Of a stretch of DNA of 64,000 nt, positions 28,021 to 36,457 are shown in pieces. A program made the position numbers and the translations under genes. The stretch is from contig JACKCN010000005.1 of NCBI GenBank assembly GCA_020634015.1, positions 124,001-188,000 on the forward strand, given 5' to 3'. The stretch comes from Candidatus Delongbacteria bacterium. Its GTDB lineage: Bacteria; CAIWAD01. The notes beneath the pieces were generated by a model that searched no databases, was not told the DNA's origin, and saw nothing but the letters and a program-made list of their open reading frames with translations. Position 1 is the stretch's first letter; each line of letters starts with the position of its first letter.

Positions 28021-28389
28021 TATGAGACGGTTTATGTCTCGACCTAGTCTGCCGACGTGGCTTCAGGCCGGGCCCGGCTGGAAGCTACGGTGGGAGGTTA
28101 CGGCGGGGGGCGGAGTGGGGGGCGATTGAATCCCCGGGTCAATCAGTCGGGCCTGCATTTCTGGCTTTCCAAGTGCCTGACAAGTGCGATTATTGGCGCG
28201 TCCCCCAAGGATGTCTTTCGACCATGACGACCAACCCCCTGCCCGGGTCGGGTGAAATCCCGAAAGAATCCAGATTTCGATTCTATCCTGTGCCGACCGA
28301 GGCTGTCTGATGCCCCGGATCCTTCCTGGTTCGATCGTCCGTATACAGAATGGCCGGTTGCCAAGGTTCTGGAAACATCCGGAGGATGG
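28021..28389. repeat. Spacer with inverted REP-like copy
   Basis: The 21-bp element at 28069-28089 is a perfect reverse copy of 26737-26757. A small hairpin (gagac/gtctc, 28023-28040) follows the dioxygenase stop. The frame in front of the methyltransferase ATG (28252-28389) has low third-position GC and is probably untranslated. Confidence 0.6.
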
Positions 28390-29136
28390 ATGAGCCCCCC
28401 CGTGCCCATGCCGATCACCTTTCAGCCCAACATCTATGGAAAAGTCCAGAACCTGCTGCCCGAAGGGGCGGGGCGTCGAGCCCTGGATGTGGGAGCCGGT
28501 CACGGCCACTTCAGCCACAAGCTGCAGGAACGCGGCTATCAGGTGGATGCATGTGATTTTCTGCCCGAACTCTTCCAATGCCCCACGATTCCTTTCCGCA
28601 GGGCCAACCTGAACGAGAGCCTGCCCTACGAGGACAATCAGTTCGACCTGGTGGTGAGCATCGAGGTGGTGGAGCACATCGAGAACCACTTCACCTTCAT
28701 GAGCGAATTGCTGCGTGTGGCCAGGCCCGGGGCCGTGATCATCGTGACCACTCCCAATGTGCTCAGCCTGTCCTCGCGCTGGCATCACTTCCTCTACGGG
28801 TACTGCGACTGCGCGCCGGTGCCGCTGGATCCGGGCATGGAGGCGTACTTCATGCAGCACATCAACCCCATCAGCCTGCCCCAGTTGATCTTTCACGCGG
28901 AACGCTTCGGGGGCGAGGTGGTCGGCGTGGCCACCAACCGTTACCGCAAGGGCTCGCTGCTGTTCATGCCCATCCTCTATCCACTGCTGGCCCTTTCCCT
29001 GCGTCGCAAGCTGCTCGGTCGCAAATACCGGGAAAAGGAAGGCCTGCACCGTCGCCACCTGCGCTGGATGTGCACCCGGGCCAATCTGCTGGGACGTATC
29101 ACGATCCTCCAGGTGCGCAAGCGCGACCTGAGCTGA
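28390..29136 (+). CDS. SAM-dependent methyltransferase (class I)
   Basis: A 248-residue protein. Motif I is LDVGAGHGHFSHKL (residues ~36-49), a post-I acidic stretch is VDACDFLPELF, and motif IV-like residues are QFDLVVSIEVVEHIEN, followed by LLRVARPGAVIIVTTPNVLSLSSRW. This pattern is typical of Methyltransf_11/23 proteins that act on small molecules, sugars or quinones. The ATG at 28390 has GGAGG upstream. The frame is open to a GTG at 28252, but that extension lacks a ribosome-binding site and the codon bias of its neighbours. Its substrate cannot be told. Confidence 0.85.
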   Translation: MSPPVPMPITFQPNIYGKVQNLLPEGAGRRALDVGAGHGHFSHKLQERGYQVDACDFLPELFQCPTIPFRRANLNESLPYEDNQFDLVVSIEVVEHIENHFTFMSELLRVARPGAVIIVTTPNVLSLSSRWHHFLYGYCDCAPVPLDPGMEAYFMQHINPISLPQLIFHAERFGGEVVGVATNRYRKGSLLFMPILYPLLALSLRRKLLGRKYREKEGLHRRHLRWMCTRANLLGRITILQVRKRDLS

Positions 29137-29245
29137 CGGATTCCTGTCGGCCTTCTGCCTCCATCTTGCCAGATTCACGCGTCGCAGGCTGCGCGCATTC
29201 CTGCGGCAGGCACTCGCTGCGAGCAAGGCAAAGAGGAGGTGGATC

Positions 29246-30076
29246 GTGCCCGAAAGACCCGATCCGCTGCGTCCACCCGCTGGACGCGCGGCCTGGCGGA
29301 ACACACTGCACACCGTGATTTTCGGCCACGAGACCCGCGGAGGCAAAGCCTTCGACCTGGTGCTGATCGTGACCATCCTGCTCAGTGTGCTGGCGATGAT
29401 GCTGGATTCCGTCAGTTCCATCCGCGAGAACTACGGGAGCCAGCTGCTCCTGCTGGAGTGGATCTTCACCGGATTGTTCACGCTGGAGTATCTGGTGCGG
29501 CTGGTCTGTGCCCCGCGCGCAGCAGGTTATGCCCGCAGTTTCTTCGGTCTGGTTGATCTCGCCTCGATTCTGCCCACCTACCTCAGTCTGGTGCTTCCGG
29601 GTACCCAGTATCTGCAGATCATCCGCATCCTGCGTGTGCTGAGAGTGTTTCGGGTCCTGAAGCTGGCCGAGTACATCGGGGAAGCGGATGTGCTGATGGT
29701 GGCCATCCGCAACAGCCGCCGCAAGCTTTCGATCTTCATCGCCACCGTCTTCACCATCGCGGTATTCCTGGGTGCCGCGATGTATGTGGTGGAAGGCAGC
29801 ACCCACGGGTTCACCAGCATTCCCCAGTCGATCTACTGGACCATCGTCACCATCACCACCGTGGGTTATGGGGACATCGCCCCGCAGACTCCTCTGGGCC
29901 AGAGCCTGGCGTCGGTGATCATGTTGCTGGGCTATGCCATCGTGGCGGTTCCCACGGGCATTGTTACCGTGGAGCTGGGCCGGAGCCGGGCCGCAAGGCG
30001 TGCCTGCCCGGGCTGCTCCTCGAGCGATCACGAACAGGATGCCAGATATTGCAAACTGTGCGGCAGCCCACTTTGA
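29246..30076 (+). CDS. Voltage-gated potassium channel with C-terminal zinc-ribbon-like tail
   Basis: A 276-residue six-helix ion channel. S4 carries regularly spaced arginines (RILRVLRVFRVLKL, residues ~127-140). The pore has the K+ selectivity filter TVGYGD (~205-210). S1 is near FDLVLIVTILLSVLAMML and S6 near LASVIMLLGYAIVAVPTG. The cytosolic tail ends with two Cys pairs, CPGC and CKLC, like a small zinc ribbon. The GTG at 29246 has GAGGAGG 7 nt upstream. Its role is K+ flux and membrane potential control. Confidence 0.92.
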   Translation: MPERPDPLRPPAGRAAWRNTLHTVIFGHETRGGKAFDLVLIVTILLSVLAMMLDSVSSIRENYGSQLLLLEWIFTGLFTLEYLVRLVCAPRAAGYARSFFGLVDLASILPTYLSLVLPGTQYLQIIRILRVLRVFRVLKLAEYIGEADVLMVAIRNSRRKLSIFIATVFTIAVFLGAAMYVVEGSTHGFTSIPQSIYWTIVTITTVGYGDIAPQTPLGQSLASVIMLLGYAIVAVPTGIVTVELGRSRAARRACPGCSSSDHEQDARYCKLCGSPL

Positions 30077-30176
30077 CCGTTCTCCGACACACTCTCCGGG
30101 TTGGCCGCTTCCGGCCATGAAACACCTGGGTCCAGTGGCCGGCGAAGACCATGGATTGACACACAAAGGGGGAATC

Positions 30177-30680
30177 GTGGCCGACCTGAACCAGAGCCTC
30201 GCGGAGAATCGCCGGATCCTGCGGGAGCTTCTGGACACCATCCGGGCCTGTGAGACGAACTGGAACCAGCCCGCAGCCCCGGGCAAGTGGTCGCCCGCCC
30301 AGATCACCGAGCATCTGGCGCGTTCACTTGAAGAATCGGCCCTTGTCGTGCGAGGTACGAAGAACAGCTTTCCGGTGTTGCCGTCCTTTCTGCGGCCGGT
30401 GATCCGTCTGTTCTTCCTTCGCATTCTGCGCAAGGAACGCCTGCCCCGCGCCCGCACCAGCCGGGCCTTCAATCCGGTCACCGGATCCGCCACGGCCGCA
30501 GCCGGAGCCGCAAGACTTGAAGCGGCCCTGCTGACTCTGGAGCAGGATTGCCGGACACGGGTGGCCGGTGGACTGCAGGTCCACAGCGGCATCTTCGGGA
30601 CGGTGGGCGTGGGGGACTTCGCGCGATTCCAGGGGCTGCACATGCGGCACCACCATGCACAGTACACACGCATTCTGTAG
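30177..30680 (+). CDS. DinB-like four-helix protein
   Basis: A 167-residue protein with a GTG start preceded by AAGGGGGA. It has the DinB-superfamily layout: an N-terminal helix (SLAENRRILRELLDTIRACE), then WSPAQITEHLARSLEES with the first metal-site His, a middle basic region, and a C-terminal FARFQGLHMRHHHAQYTRIL that carries the remaining His residues. DinB-like proteins are metal-binding, often thiol transferases or of unknown function. It may be co-transcribed with the channel gene (100-nt gap, no hairpin). Confidence 0.75.
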   Translation: MADLNQSLAENRRILRELLDTIRACETNWNQPAAPGKWSPAQITEHLARSLEESALVVRGTKNSFPVLPSFLRPVIRLFFLRILRKERLPRARTSRAFNPVTGSATAAAGAARLEAALLTLEQDCRTRVAGGLQVHSGIFGTVGVGDFARFQGLHMRHHHAQYTRIL

Positions 30681-30737
30681 CTCAAGCATGCGCACCCGTT
30701 CCGCTGCAGCAATCGACAAGGACCGGGAGGTGATTCC

Positions 30738-31604
30738 ATGACAGGCACCCAGATCGGTTTTCTGCACCCGGGCGCAATGGGGGTCTCGCTGGCGGCCAGT
30801 GCCGCGGCCAGCGGTTGTGTGCCATGCTGGGTTTCCGAGGGACGCAGCCCCGCCACGCGCGAACGTGCCGACTCACACGGACTGCAGGAAGTCGCCAGCC
30901 TGCGGGAATTGTGTGAGCGCTGTTCCATCCTGGTCAGCATCTGCCCGCCGCACGCGGCCGATGCCGTGGCCCGCCAGGTACGTGAGATGGGCTATCGCGG
31001 CATCTATGCCGACTTCAATGCCATTTCGCCGGACCGCATGCGCGAGATCGGACGCCTGCAACACGAAGCCGGAATGAAGGCTGTGGATGGCGCGATCATT
31101 GGTCCTCCGGCCTGGCACCCCGATTCGACCACTTTATTCCTTGCCGGACCCATGGCGCAGGAGCTTGCCGAGTGCTTTGCGGCCGCCCCTCTGAGGACTC
31201 GCGTGATCGGAGACGGGATCGGTCGGGCCTCGGCGCTCAAGATGTGTTACGCGGCAGTGTCCAAGGGGCGGGCGGCGCTGAACTGCGCGGTGCTGGCCGC
31301 CGCTGAGTCGCTGGGCGTGCGCGGGGAACTGGAATCCTGCTGGGATGAGGATCAGGCGGGTTCCAGCGAGCGCATCCGGGAACAGGCACGCCGGGTCACC
31401 GCGAAAGCCTGGCGCTTTCAGGGGGAAATGGCCGAGATCGCGGCCACACTGTCCGCAGCGGGTGTGCCCGAGGGGTTCCATGAGGCCGCCGGCGAGATTT
31501 ACGGCCGCATGGCGCCGTTCAAGGACGCTGCGAAGCTTCCGGAACTTGACAGCGTGCTGGCCGCCCTGCGGGGCCGTCAAGGCACGGATGTCCCCGGAGA
31601 ATGA
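30738..31604 (+). CDS. NAD(P)-dependent 6-phosphogluconate-dehydrogenase-like protein (DUF1932)
   Basis: A 288-residue two-domain oxidoreductase. The Rossmann N-terminus is IGFLHPGAMGVSLAASAAAS. The GxxGxG is altered to HPGAMG, as is usual in the DUF1932 subgroup. The 6PGDH-like substrate region is KAVDGAIIGPPAW and the all-helical C-terminal domain starts near GRASALKMCYAAVSKGRAAL. A strong GGGAGG precedes the ATG. The substrate is unknown; beta-hydroxyacid dehydrogenases are the nearest characterised group. Confidence 0.82.
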   Translation: MTGTQIGFLHPGAMGVSLAASAAASGCVPCWVSEGRSPATRERADSHGLQEVASLRELCERCSILVSICPPHAADAVARQVREMGYRGIYADFNAISPDRMREIGRLQHEAGMKAVDGAIIGPPAWHPDSTTLFLAGPMAQELAECFAAAPLRTRVIGDGIGRASALKMCYAAVSKGRAALNCAVLAAAESLGVRGELESCWDEDQAGSSERIREQARRVTAKAWRFQGEMAEIAATLSAAGVPEGFHEAAGEIYGRMAPFKDAAKLPELDSVLAALRGRQGTDVPGE

Positions 31605-31806
31605 TCGGGATCGGGTCGCGAGAACGGTCCTTCCAATCCCACGACCGTGCGCCTCGACTCGGCATTGGCAATCTGGATCGAAAACAGGACCTTTTTCGGC
31701 CACATTCCGGAACCTTGCCGCCCCGTCCGGAGTCTTGGGCTGATCCCCACCGGATATCTGTCGGGGCAACGAATCGAGCCGGGGCGCCCACAGGGACGGG
31801 GGAAAG

Positions 31807-32385
31807 ATGAAGCGTTCGCGCATGGAAGCATTCAGCGATGGAGTGCTGGCCATCCTGATCACCATCATGGTGCTGGAACTGAAGGTTCCCCATGGAGATG
31901 GACTGGAAGCCCTGCTGCCGCTGGTGCCGGTTTTCCTGAGCTATGTGCTCAGCTTCATCTATCTGGGCATTTACTGGAACAACCACCACCACCTGCTGCA
32001 CACGGTGGAGCAGGTGGACGCGCCGATTCTCTGGGCCAACCTGCACCTGCTGTTCTGGTTGTCGCTGGTGCCCTTCACCACGGGCTGGATGGGCGAAAAC
32101 CATTTTGCGGCGGCCACGGTGGCGGTCTATGGGGTGGTTCTTCTGATGGCCGCCCTGTCGTATTTCGTGCTGCAGCTGGCGATCGTGCGCTCCCAGGGAC
32201 CCGATTCGCTGCTCCGCAAGGCGATCGGCCAGGACTGGAAGGGCAAGGTCTCGATCGGGTTGTACTCCATCGCGATCATGCTGACCATGGTGCTGCCCGA
32301 ACTGGCCACCGCCGTCTATGTCCTGGTCGCACTGATGTGGTTGCTGCCCGATCGCCGCATCGAGCGGGTGCTGATCACTGATTGA
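31807..32385 (+). CDS. TMEM175-family (DUF1211) potassium channel
   Basis: A 192-residue protein with six hydrophobic helices. The family signature is near the start (RMEAFSDGVLAILITIMVLE), in which the FSD motif lines the pore of TMEM175 channels. A second hallmark is IYWNNHHHLLH. GGGGGAAAG precedes the ATG. Bacterial TMEM175 proteins form K+-permeable leak channels. It is followed after 46 nt by a carbonic anhydrase and then NhaA, probably one transcript. Confidence 0.9.
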   Translation: MKRSRMEAFSDGVLAILITIMVLELKVPHGDGLEALLPLVPVFLSYVLSFIYLGIYWNNHHHLLHTVEQVDAPILWANLHLLFWLSLVPFTTGWMGENHFAAATVAVYGVVLLMAALSYFVLQLAIVRSQGPDSLLRKAIGQDWKGKVSIGLYSIAIMLTMVLPELATAVYVLVALMWLLPDRRIERVLITD

Positions 32386-32431
32386 TGCAGTCCGGGTCAA
32401 CGGGATTCAGAACACGAGTGGGAGACTGACG

Positions 32432-33058
32432 ATGATACCAGCGCGTGAAGCCCTGGAGCGCCTGCGAGAGGGAAACCTCCGGTTCGCGGAAGAGGATCAC
32501 AGCCTTCATGAGAACTCGGGCAGCTCACGGCGCAACGAACTGACCTCCGGGCAGACACCGTTCGCGATCATTCTGGGCTGCTCGGACTCACGGGTGCCCG
32601 CCGAGATCGTCTTTGATCAGGGGCTGGGTGACCTGTTCGTGATTCGCGTCGCGGGCAACATCGTTGCACCCTCGCTGGTGGGCAGCATCGAATTCGCGGC
32701 CACCAAGTTCAACACCAGGCTGGTGGTGGTGCTGGGGCATACCCAGTGCGGCGCGATCGAGGCCACGCTCGAGGAACTGCAGCAGCCGATGAACGTGCAG
32801 TCGCGCAATCTGCGCTCGATCGTGGACCGCATTCGCCCTTCGGTGGAATCCCTGCTGGTGACCGACCTGCGCCACAACCCGGCCGCCCTGGTGCAGCAGG
32901 CCGTGCGTGCCAACATCCGGGTTTCCGTGTCCCAGTTGCGACACGGTTCCGAAGTGCTCGAGCAACTGATCCACAAGGAAGGACTGCAGATCGTCGGTGC
33001 CGAGTACTCCCTCGAAACCGGACGTGTCGAGTTCTTCGATGATCTCACGGATTCCTGA
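32432..33058 (+). CDS. Beta-class carbonic anhydrase
   Basis: A 208-residue zinc enzyme that interconverts CO2 and bicarbonate. The zinc ligands are Cys in GCSDSRVPAE (residues ~50-59) and the His/Cys pair in VVLGHTQCGAIEA (~107-113). The DLFVIRVAGNIV motif is typical of the family. GGGAG precedes the ATG. No signal peptide is seen, so it is cytosolic. It sits between a K+ channel and a Na+/H+ antiporter, suggesting pH or ion balance. Confidence 0.94.
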   Translation: MIPAREALERLREGNLRFAEEDHSLHENSGSSRRNELTSGQTPFAIILGCSDSRVPAEIVFDQGLGDLFVIRVAGNIVAPSLVGSIEFAATKFNTRLVVVLGHTQCGAIEATLEELQQPMNVQSRNLRSIVDRIRPSVESLLVTDLRHNPAALVQQAVRANIRVSVSQLRHGSEVLEQLIHKEGLQIVGAEYSLETGRVEFFDDLTDS

Positions 33059-33115
33059 ACCAACCCGATTCGCCGTCCCTTGAGGGGCCGGCAAGCCGAA
33101 AGGACCTGATGGCCC

Positions 33116-34336
33116 ATGACGACTCGCCCAACCCTTGACCGTGTGAGCCAGGCACTGCAGGATTTTCTGCGACTGGAGGCATCCGGAGGACTGCTGCTGA
33201 TGCTGGCCACCGTGCTGGCCATGAGCGTGGCCAATTCTCCCCTGGCCGCCCATTATCTCTCCCTGCTGGACATGCCCGTCCAGATGCGCATTGGAGCGCT
33301 GGACCTGCACAAGCCCCTCATTCTCTGGATCAATGATGGCCTGATGGCCGTGTTCTTCCTGTTGGTGGGCATGGAGCTGAAGCGGGAAATCGTGGAGGGC
33401 CATCTTTCCAGCCTGCGCCAGGCCAGCCTTCCCGCTTTTGCGGCGATCGGCGGCATGGTCGCGCCCGCACTGTTCTATCTGGTGTTCAACCGGGGTGACG
33501 CCATTGCCACCCGGGGCTGGGCGGTACCCACCGCCACGGACATCGCCTTCGCGCTGGGTGTGCTCACCCTGCTCGGACCACGCGTGCCAGCCGCATTGAA
33601 GGCCTTCCTGTTGAGCATCGCCATCTTCGATGATCTGGGAGCGATCATCGTGATCGCACTGTTCTACACGGCGGAACTCTCGATGGGATCCCTGGCCATC
33701 GCCGGGGCGATGATCGGCGGACTGGCCCTGCTCAACCGGGCGGGTGTCACACGTCCCGTGTTCTACATTCTGCTGGGAATTCCCCTCTGGGTGGCCGTGC
33801 TCAAGTCGGGCGTGCATGCCACCCTGGCCGGAGTGGTGCTGGCGATGTTCATTCCTCTGGGAACGACCGGCAACAAGCACGGCAGCAATGCCGGACATAG
33901 CCCGCTCAAGGACCTGGAGCATGCGCTGCATCCCTGGGTGGCGTTCGGTGTACTGCCGATCTTCGCCTTCGCCAACGCGGGCGTGCCGCTGGGCGGATTC
34001 ACTCTGGCTGACACACTGCATCCGGTTCCGCTGGGCATCGTCTCCGGGCTGTTCCTGGGCAAGCAGGTGGGTGTGATGCTGGCCTGCTGGATCGCCGTGA
34101 AACTGGGACTGGCCGCCCGCCCCGACGGTATCGGCTGGGGACCTCTGTACGGAGCGGCCCTGCTCTGCGGCATCGGGTTCACCATGAGTCTCTTCATCGC
34201 CTCGTTGGCCTTCGAGCAAGGCGGCATGGACTGGCAGGGACTCGAGCGCCTGGGAATCCTGGTGGGATCGTTGATCTCCGGTGTGGCTGGTTACTTCGTG
34301 CTGCGCGCCAGCCTCAAGGAGAGCGCGCCAGCCTGA
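33116..34336 (+). CDS. nhaA: Na+/H+ antiporter NhaA
   Basis: A 406-residue twelve-helix inner-membrane antiporter. Characteristic motifs are INDGLMAVFFLLVGMELKRE, VPTATDIAFALGVL and the paired aspartates of the transport site in SIAIFDDLGAIIVIALFYT (helix V). The C-terminal FTMSLFIASLAF is also typical. It exchanges internal Na+ for external H+. It is the third gene of the TMEM175-carbonic anhydrase-nhaA run, with a 57-nt gap. AAAGGA lies 13 nt upstream of the ATG. Confidence 0.96.
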   Translation: MTTRPTLDRVSQALQDFLRLEASGGLLLMLATVLAMSVANSPLAAHYLSLLDMPVQMRIGALDLHKPLILWINDGLMAVFFLLVGMELKREIVEGHLSSLRQASLPAFAAIGGMVAPALFYLVFNRGDAIATRGWAVPTATDIAFALGVLTLLGPRVPAALKAFLLSIAIFDDLGAIIVIALFYTAELSMGSLAIAGAMIGGLALLNRAGVTRPVFYILLGIPLWVAVLKSGVHATLAGVVLAMFIPLGTTGNKHGSNAGHSPLKDLEHALHPWVAFGVLPIFAFANAGVPLGGFTLADTLHPVPLGIVSGLFLGKQVGVMLACWIAVKLGLAARPDGIGWGPLYGAALLCGIGFTMSLFIASLAFEQGGMDWQGLERLGILVGSLISGVAGYFVLRASLKESAPA

Positions 34337-34416
34337 AGCCGCATGCCGTGACCCCTGCCCTGTGACACAGAACGTCCGGGTGCACGGGCTTGAGCCCTGA
34401 CATGGTCAATGGTATC

Positions 34417-34450
34417 ATGGCGCCCCGGGAACCAATGCCCGGGGCGCCAT
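34417..34450 (+). terminator. Strong GC hairpin after nhaA
   Basis: A perfect 13-bp stem (arm atggcgccccggg, 34417-34429, with 34438-34450) and an 8-nt loop, 80 nt after nhaA. It has no T-tract (cagcattcg follows), so it may be a transcript-stabilising 3' end, a weak terminator or a protein-binding palindrome. Confidence 0.6.
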
Positions 34451-34567
34451 CAGCATTCGCAAGGCCGGTCCTGTCCAGTGCTGGCCGCTTCCATGGAAAT
34501 CCGTCGCCCGCAGCTTTTCTCAATCAACCTGCCGACCCGCGCGCGGGTCCAACCGGATGGGATCGTG

Positions 34568-35968
34568 ATGGAAAACACCAGTGCCAGCAGTGGTCTGCTC
34601 TCGACCATCGGCAGTTCGATGCGCGCTCTGATGCAGCAGTTGTTCTCGCTGAAACCGGACACGGATTACGATGGAACCCTGCAAAGGGTGCGCGCCGACA
34701 TCGATTTCCGGGGTGGCAACATCTGGGCCCTGGTCTTCGCGATCCTGATCGCTTCGGTTGGCCTGAATGTCAACTCCACCGCGGTGGTGATCGGCGCCAT
34801 GTTGATCTCGCCGCTGATGGGACCCATCGTGGGCACGGGCTTTGGCCTGGCCACCAACGATTTTCCCCTCCTGCGCCGCAGCGCGCGCAATCTGCTGCTG
34901 GCCACGGGCGTGGCGCTGGTGGCTTCCACGCTCTACTTCCTGATCTCGCCGCTTGAGGATGCCCAGTCCGAATTGCTGGCGCGCACACGCCCCACGCTCT
35001 ATGATGTGATGATCGCGCTCTTCGGTGGCGGAGCGGGCGTGGTGGCCGTGACACGCAAGGCGATGAAGGGCAATGTGGTGCCCGGCGTGGCGATCGCCAC
35101 CGCCCTGATGCCCCCGCTCTGCACGGCGGGCTACGGACTGGCCCAGGGCAATCTCTGGTTCTTCCTGGGGGCGATGCATCTCTTTCTGATCAACGCGCTC
35201 TTCATCTGTCTGGCCACCCTGGGCTTCGTGAGACTGATGTACTTCGAGCGGGTGGCCGAGCTGGACAAGGAGCATGTCACTCGTGCACGATTCCTGATCG
35301 TGCTGATGACCTTCGCCATTGCCGTGCCCAGCGCGTTCACGGGTTGGCGTGTGATCCAGGAAGCCCGCTTCCAGCAGGTGGCCAGGCGCTACATCAGCGA
35401 GAATCTGGCGTTCAATGATCGGGCCATTCTCAATGTGGACCTGAAGTATTCGCGCAATGGTTCCACCATCACGGCCACCCTGCTGGGCCAACCGCTGCCG
35501 CCCGAGGTGAAGACCATGCTCGAGGAACGCCTGCGGACCTACGGACTGGAAGGCACCCAGCTGGTACTGAATCAGCCCGTGGACGGCCAGGCCAACGTGG
35601 AGCAGTTGAGCCAGATGGTGCGTCAGGGCATTCTCGAGGATCTGTACCAACGCAACGATGCGGCCCTGAGTGCGCGCGAGGAGCAGATACGCGTGCTGGA
35701 AGACGAAGTGGTGCGTCTGCGCTCGACCCAGTTTCCGGTGGGCGAACTGAGCAAGGAGCTGGCGGCGCTCTATCCCGACCTGGTCTCGATCGGGGTGGGG
35801 CATGAAAAGAAGGTGCACGACGTCGTTCCCGACTCGCTGCTCTCGCTGGTGGTGATGGCCCAATGGACGAAGATGCCCGGGCGCGAGGAACAGAACCGCC
35901 TGCGCGACTTCCTGATGCTGCGGCTGAAGGTGGACGGCCTGAGCCTGTTCAATTCGAAGGTGGACTGA
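34568..35968 (+). CDS. DUF389 family membrane protein
   Basis: A 466-residue protein. The N-terminal ~240 residues form the DUF389 (TIGR00341-like) membrane domain: NSTAVVIGAMLISPLMGPIVGTGFGL, GVAIATALMPPLCTAGYGLA and NALFICLATLGFVRLMYFER. The C-terminal ~200 residues are soluble and partly coiled coil (SAREEQIRVLEDEVVRLRST). The function is unknown. The ATG at 34568 is chosen because the upstream frame runs through the hairpin and lacks a ribosome-binding site; the immediate upstream site (ggatggga) is weak. Confidence 0.85.
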   Translation: MENTSASSGLLSTIGSSMRALMQQLFSLKPDTDYDGTLQRVRADIDFRGGNIWALVFAILIASVGLNVNSTAVVIGAMLISPLMGPIVGTGFGLATNDFPLLRRSARNLLLATGVALVASTLYFLISPLEDAQSELLARTRPTLYDVMIALFGGGAGVVAVTRKAMKGNVVPGVAIATALMPPLCTAGYGLAQGNLWFFLGAMHLFLINALFICLATLGFVRLMYFERVAELDKEHVTRARFLIVLMTFAIAVPSAFTGWRVIQEARFQQVARRYISENLAFNDRAILNVDLKYSRNGSTITATLLGQPLPPEVKTMLEERLRTYGLEGTQLVLNQPVDGQANVEQLSQMVRQGILEDLYQRNDAALSAREEQIRVLEDEVVRLRSTQFPVGELSKELAALYPDLVSIGVGHEKKVHDVVPDSLLSLVVMAQWTKMPGREEQNRLRDFLMLRLKVDGLSLFNSKVD

Positions 35969-35986
35969 GCCGAAAGGAGCGATATC

Positions 35987-36382
35987 GTGCGACAGCCTGA
36001 GGGGTTTGCCACGGTCACCCCGTACTTCTTCGTGAACGATGCGGAATCCTTTGTGGCATTTCTTGTGAATGGCCTGGGTGGAAAGGAAGTCCTGCGCTCC
36101 CTGCGTCCCGATGGACACATCGCCAATGCGCAGGTGAGCCTGGGCAATGCGACCGTCATGGTCAGCGAAGCCAGCGCGGACTACCCTGCGATGGCCTCCG
36201 CCTTCTATCTGTACGTGGAGGATGCGCACGCGTCAATGGCCCGGGCCCTGCAGGCCGGAGCCACCCTGGAGATGGCCGTGGGTGACATGTCCTACGGCGA
36301 CCGGCAGGGCGGCGTGCGCGATGGGCATGGCAACATCTGGTGGATTTCGCAGCGTCTGGTTGATGAACCGTATCGCGTCTGA
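35987..36382 (+). CDS. VOC-superfamily (PhnB/glyoxalase-like) protein
   Basis: A 131-residue protein with a GTG start and AAAGGAG 8 nt upstream. It shows the PhnB-type paired beta-alpha-beta pattern: VTPYFFVNDAESFVAFLVN, then AFYLYVEDAHASMARALQAG and DRQGGVRDGHGNIWWISQRL. The DGHGNIWWI end is typical. PhnB-like VOC proteins bind metal or small ligands; the reaction here is unknown. It follows the DUF389 gene after 18 nt and probably shares its transcript. Confidence 0.85.
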   Translation: MRQPEGFATVTPYFFVNDAESFVAFLVNGLGGKEVLRSLRPDGHIANAQVSLGNATVMVSEASADYPAMASAFYLYVEDAHASMARALQAGATLEMAVGDMSYGDRQGGVRDGHGNIWWISQRLVDEPYRV

Positions 36383-36457
36383 GGCACTTGCGGAAAACCC
36401 GGGACCCGATGTCCCGATCAAGCGTGCCCGGTCTCCGTACCTGGCAGAAAGCACATC

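Noticed and set aside
28252..28389. 46-residue N-terminal extension of the methyltransferase
   Set aside because: The GTG start has no ribosome-binding site and third-position GC is much lower than in the gene body.
33059..33115. Ion-sensing riboswitch in front of nhaA
   Set aside because: The 57-nt gap is too short and I could not match conserved nucleotides of known nhaA-associated motifs.
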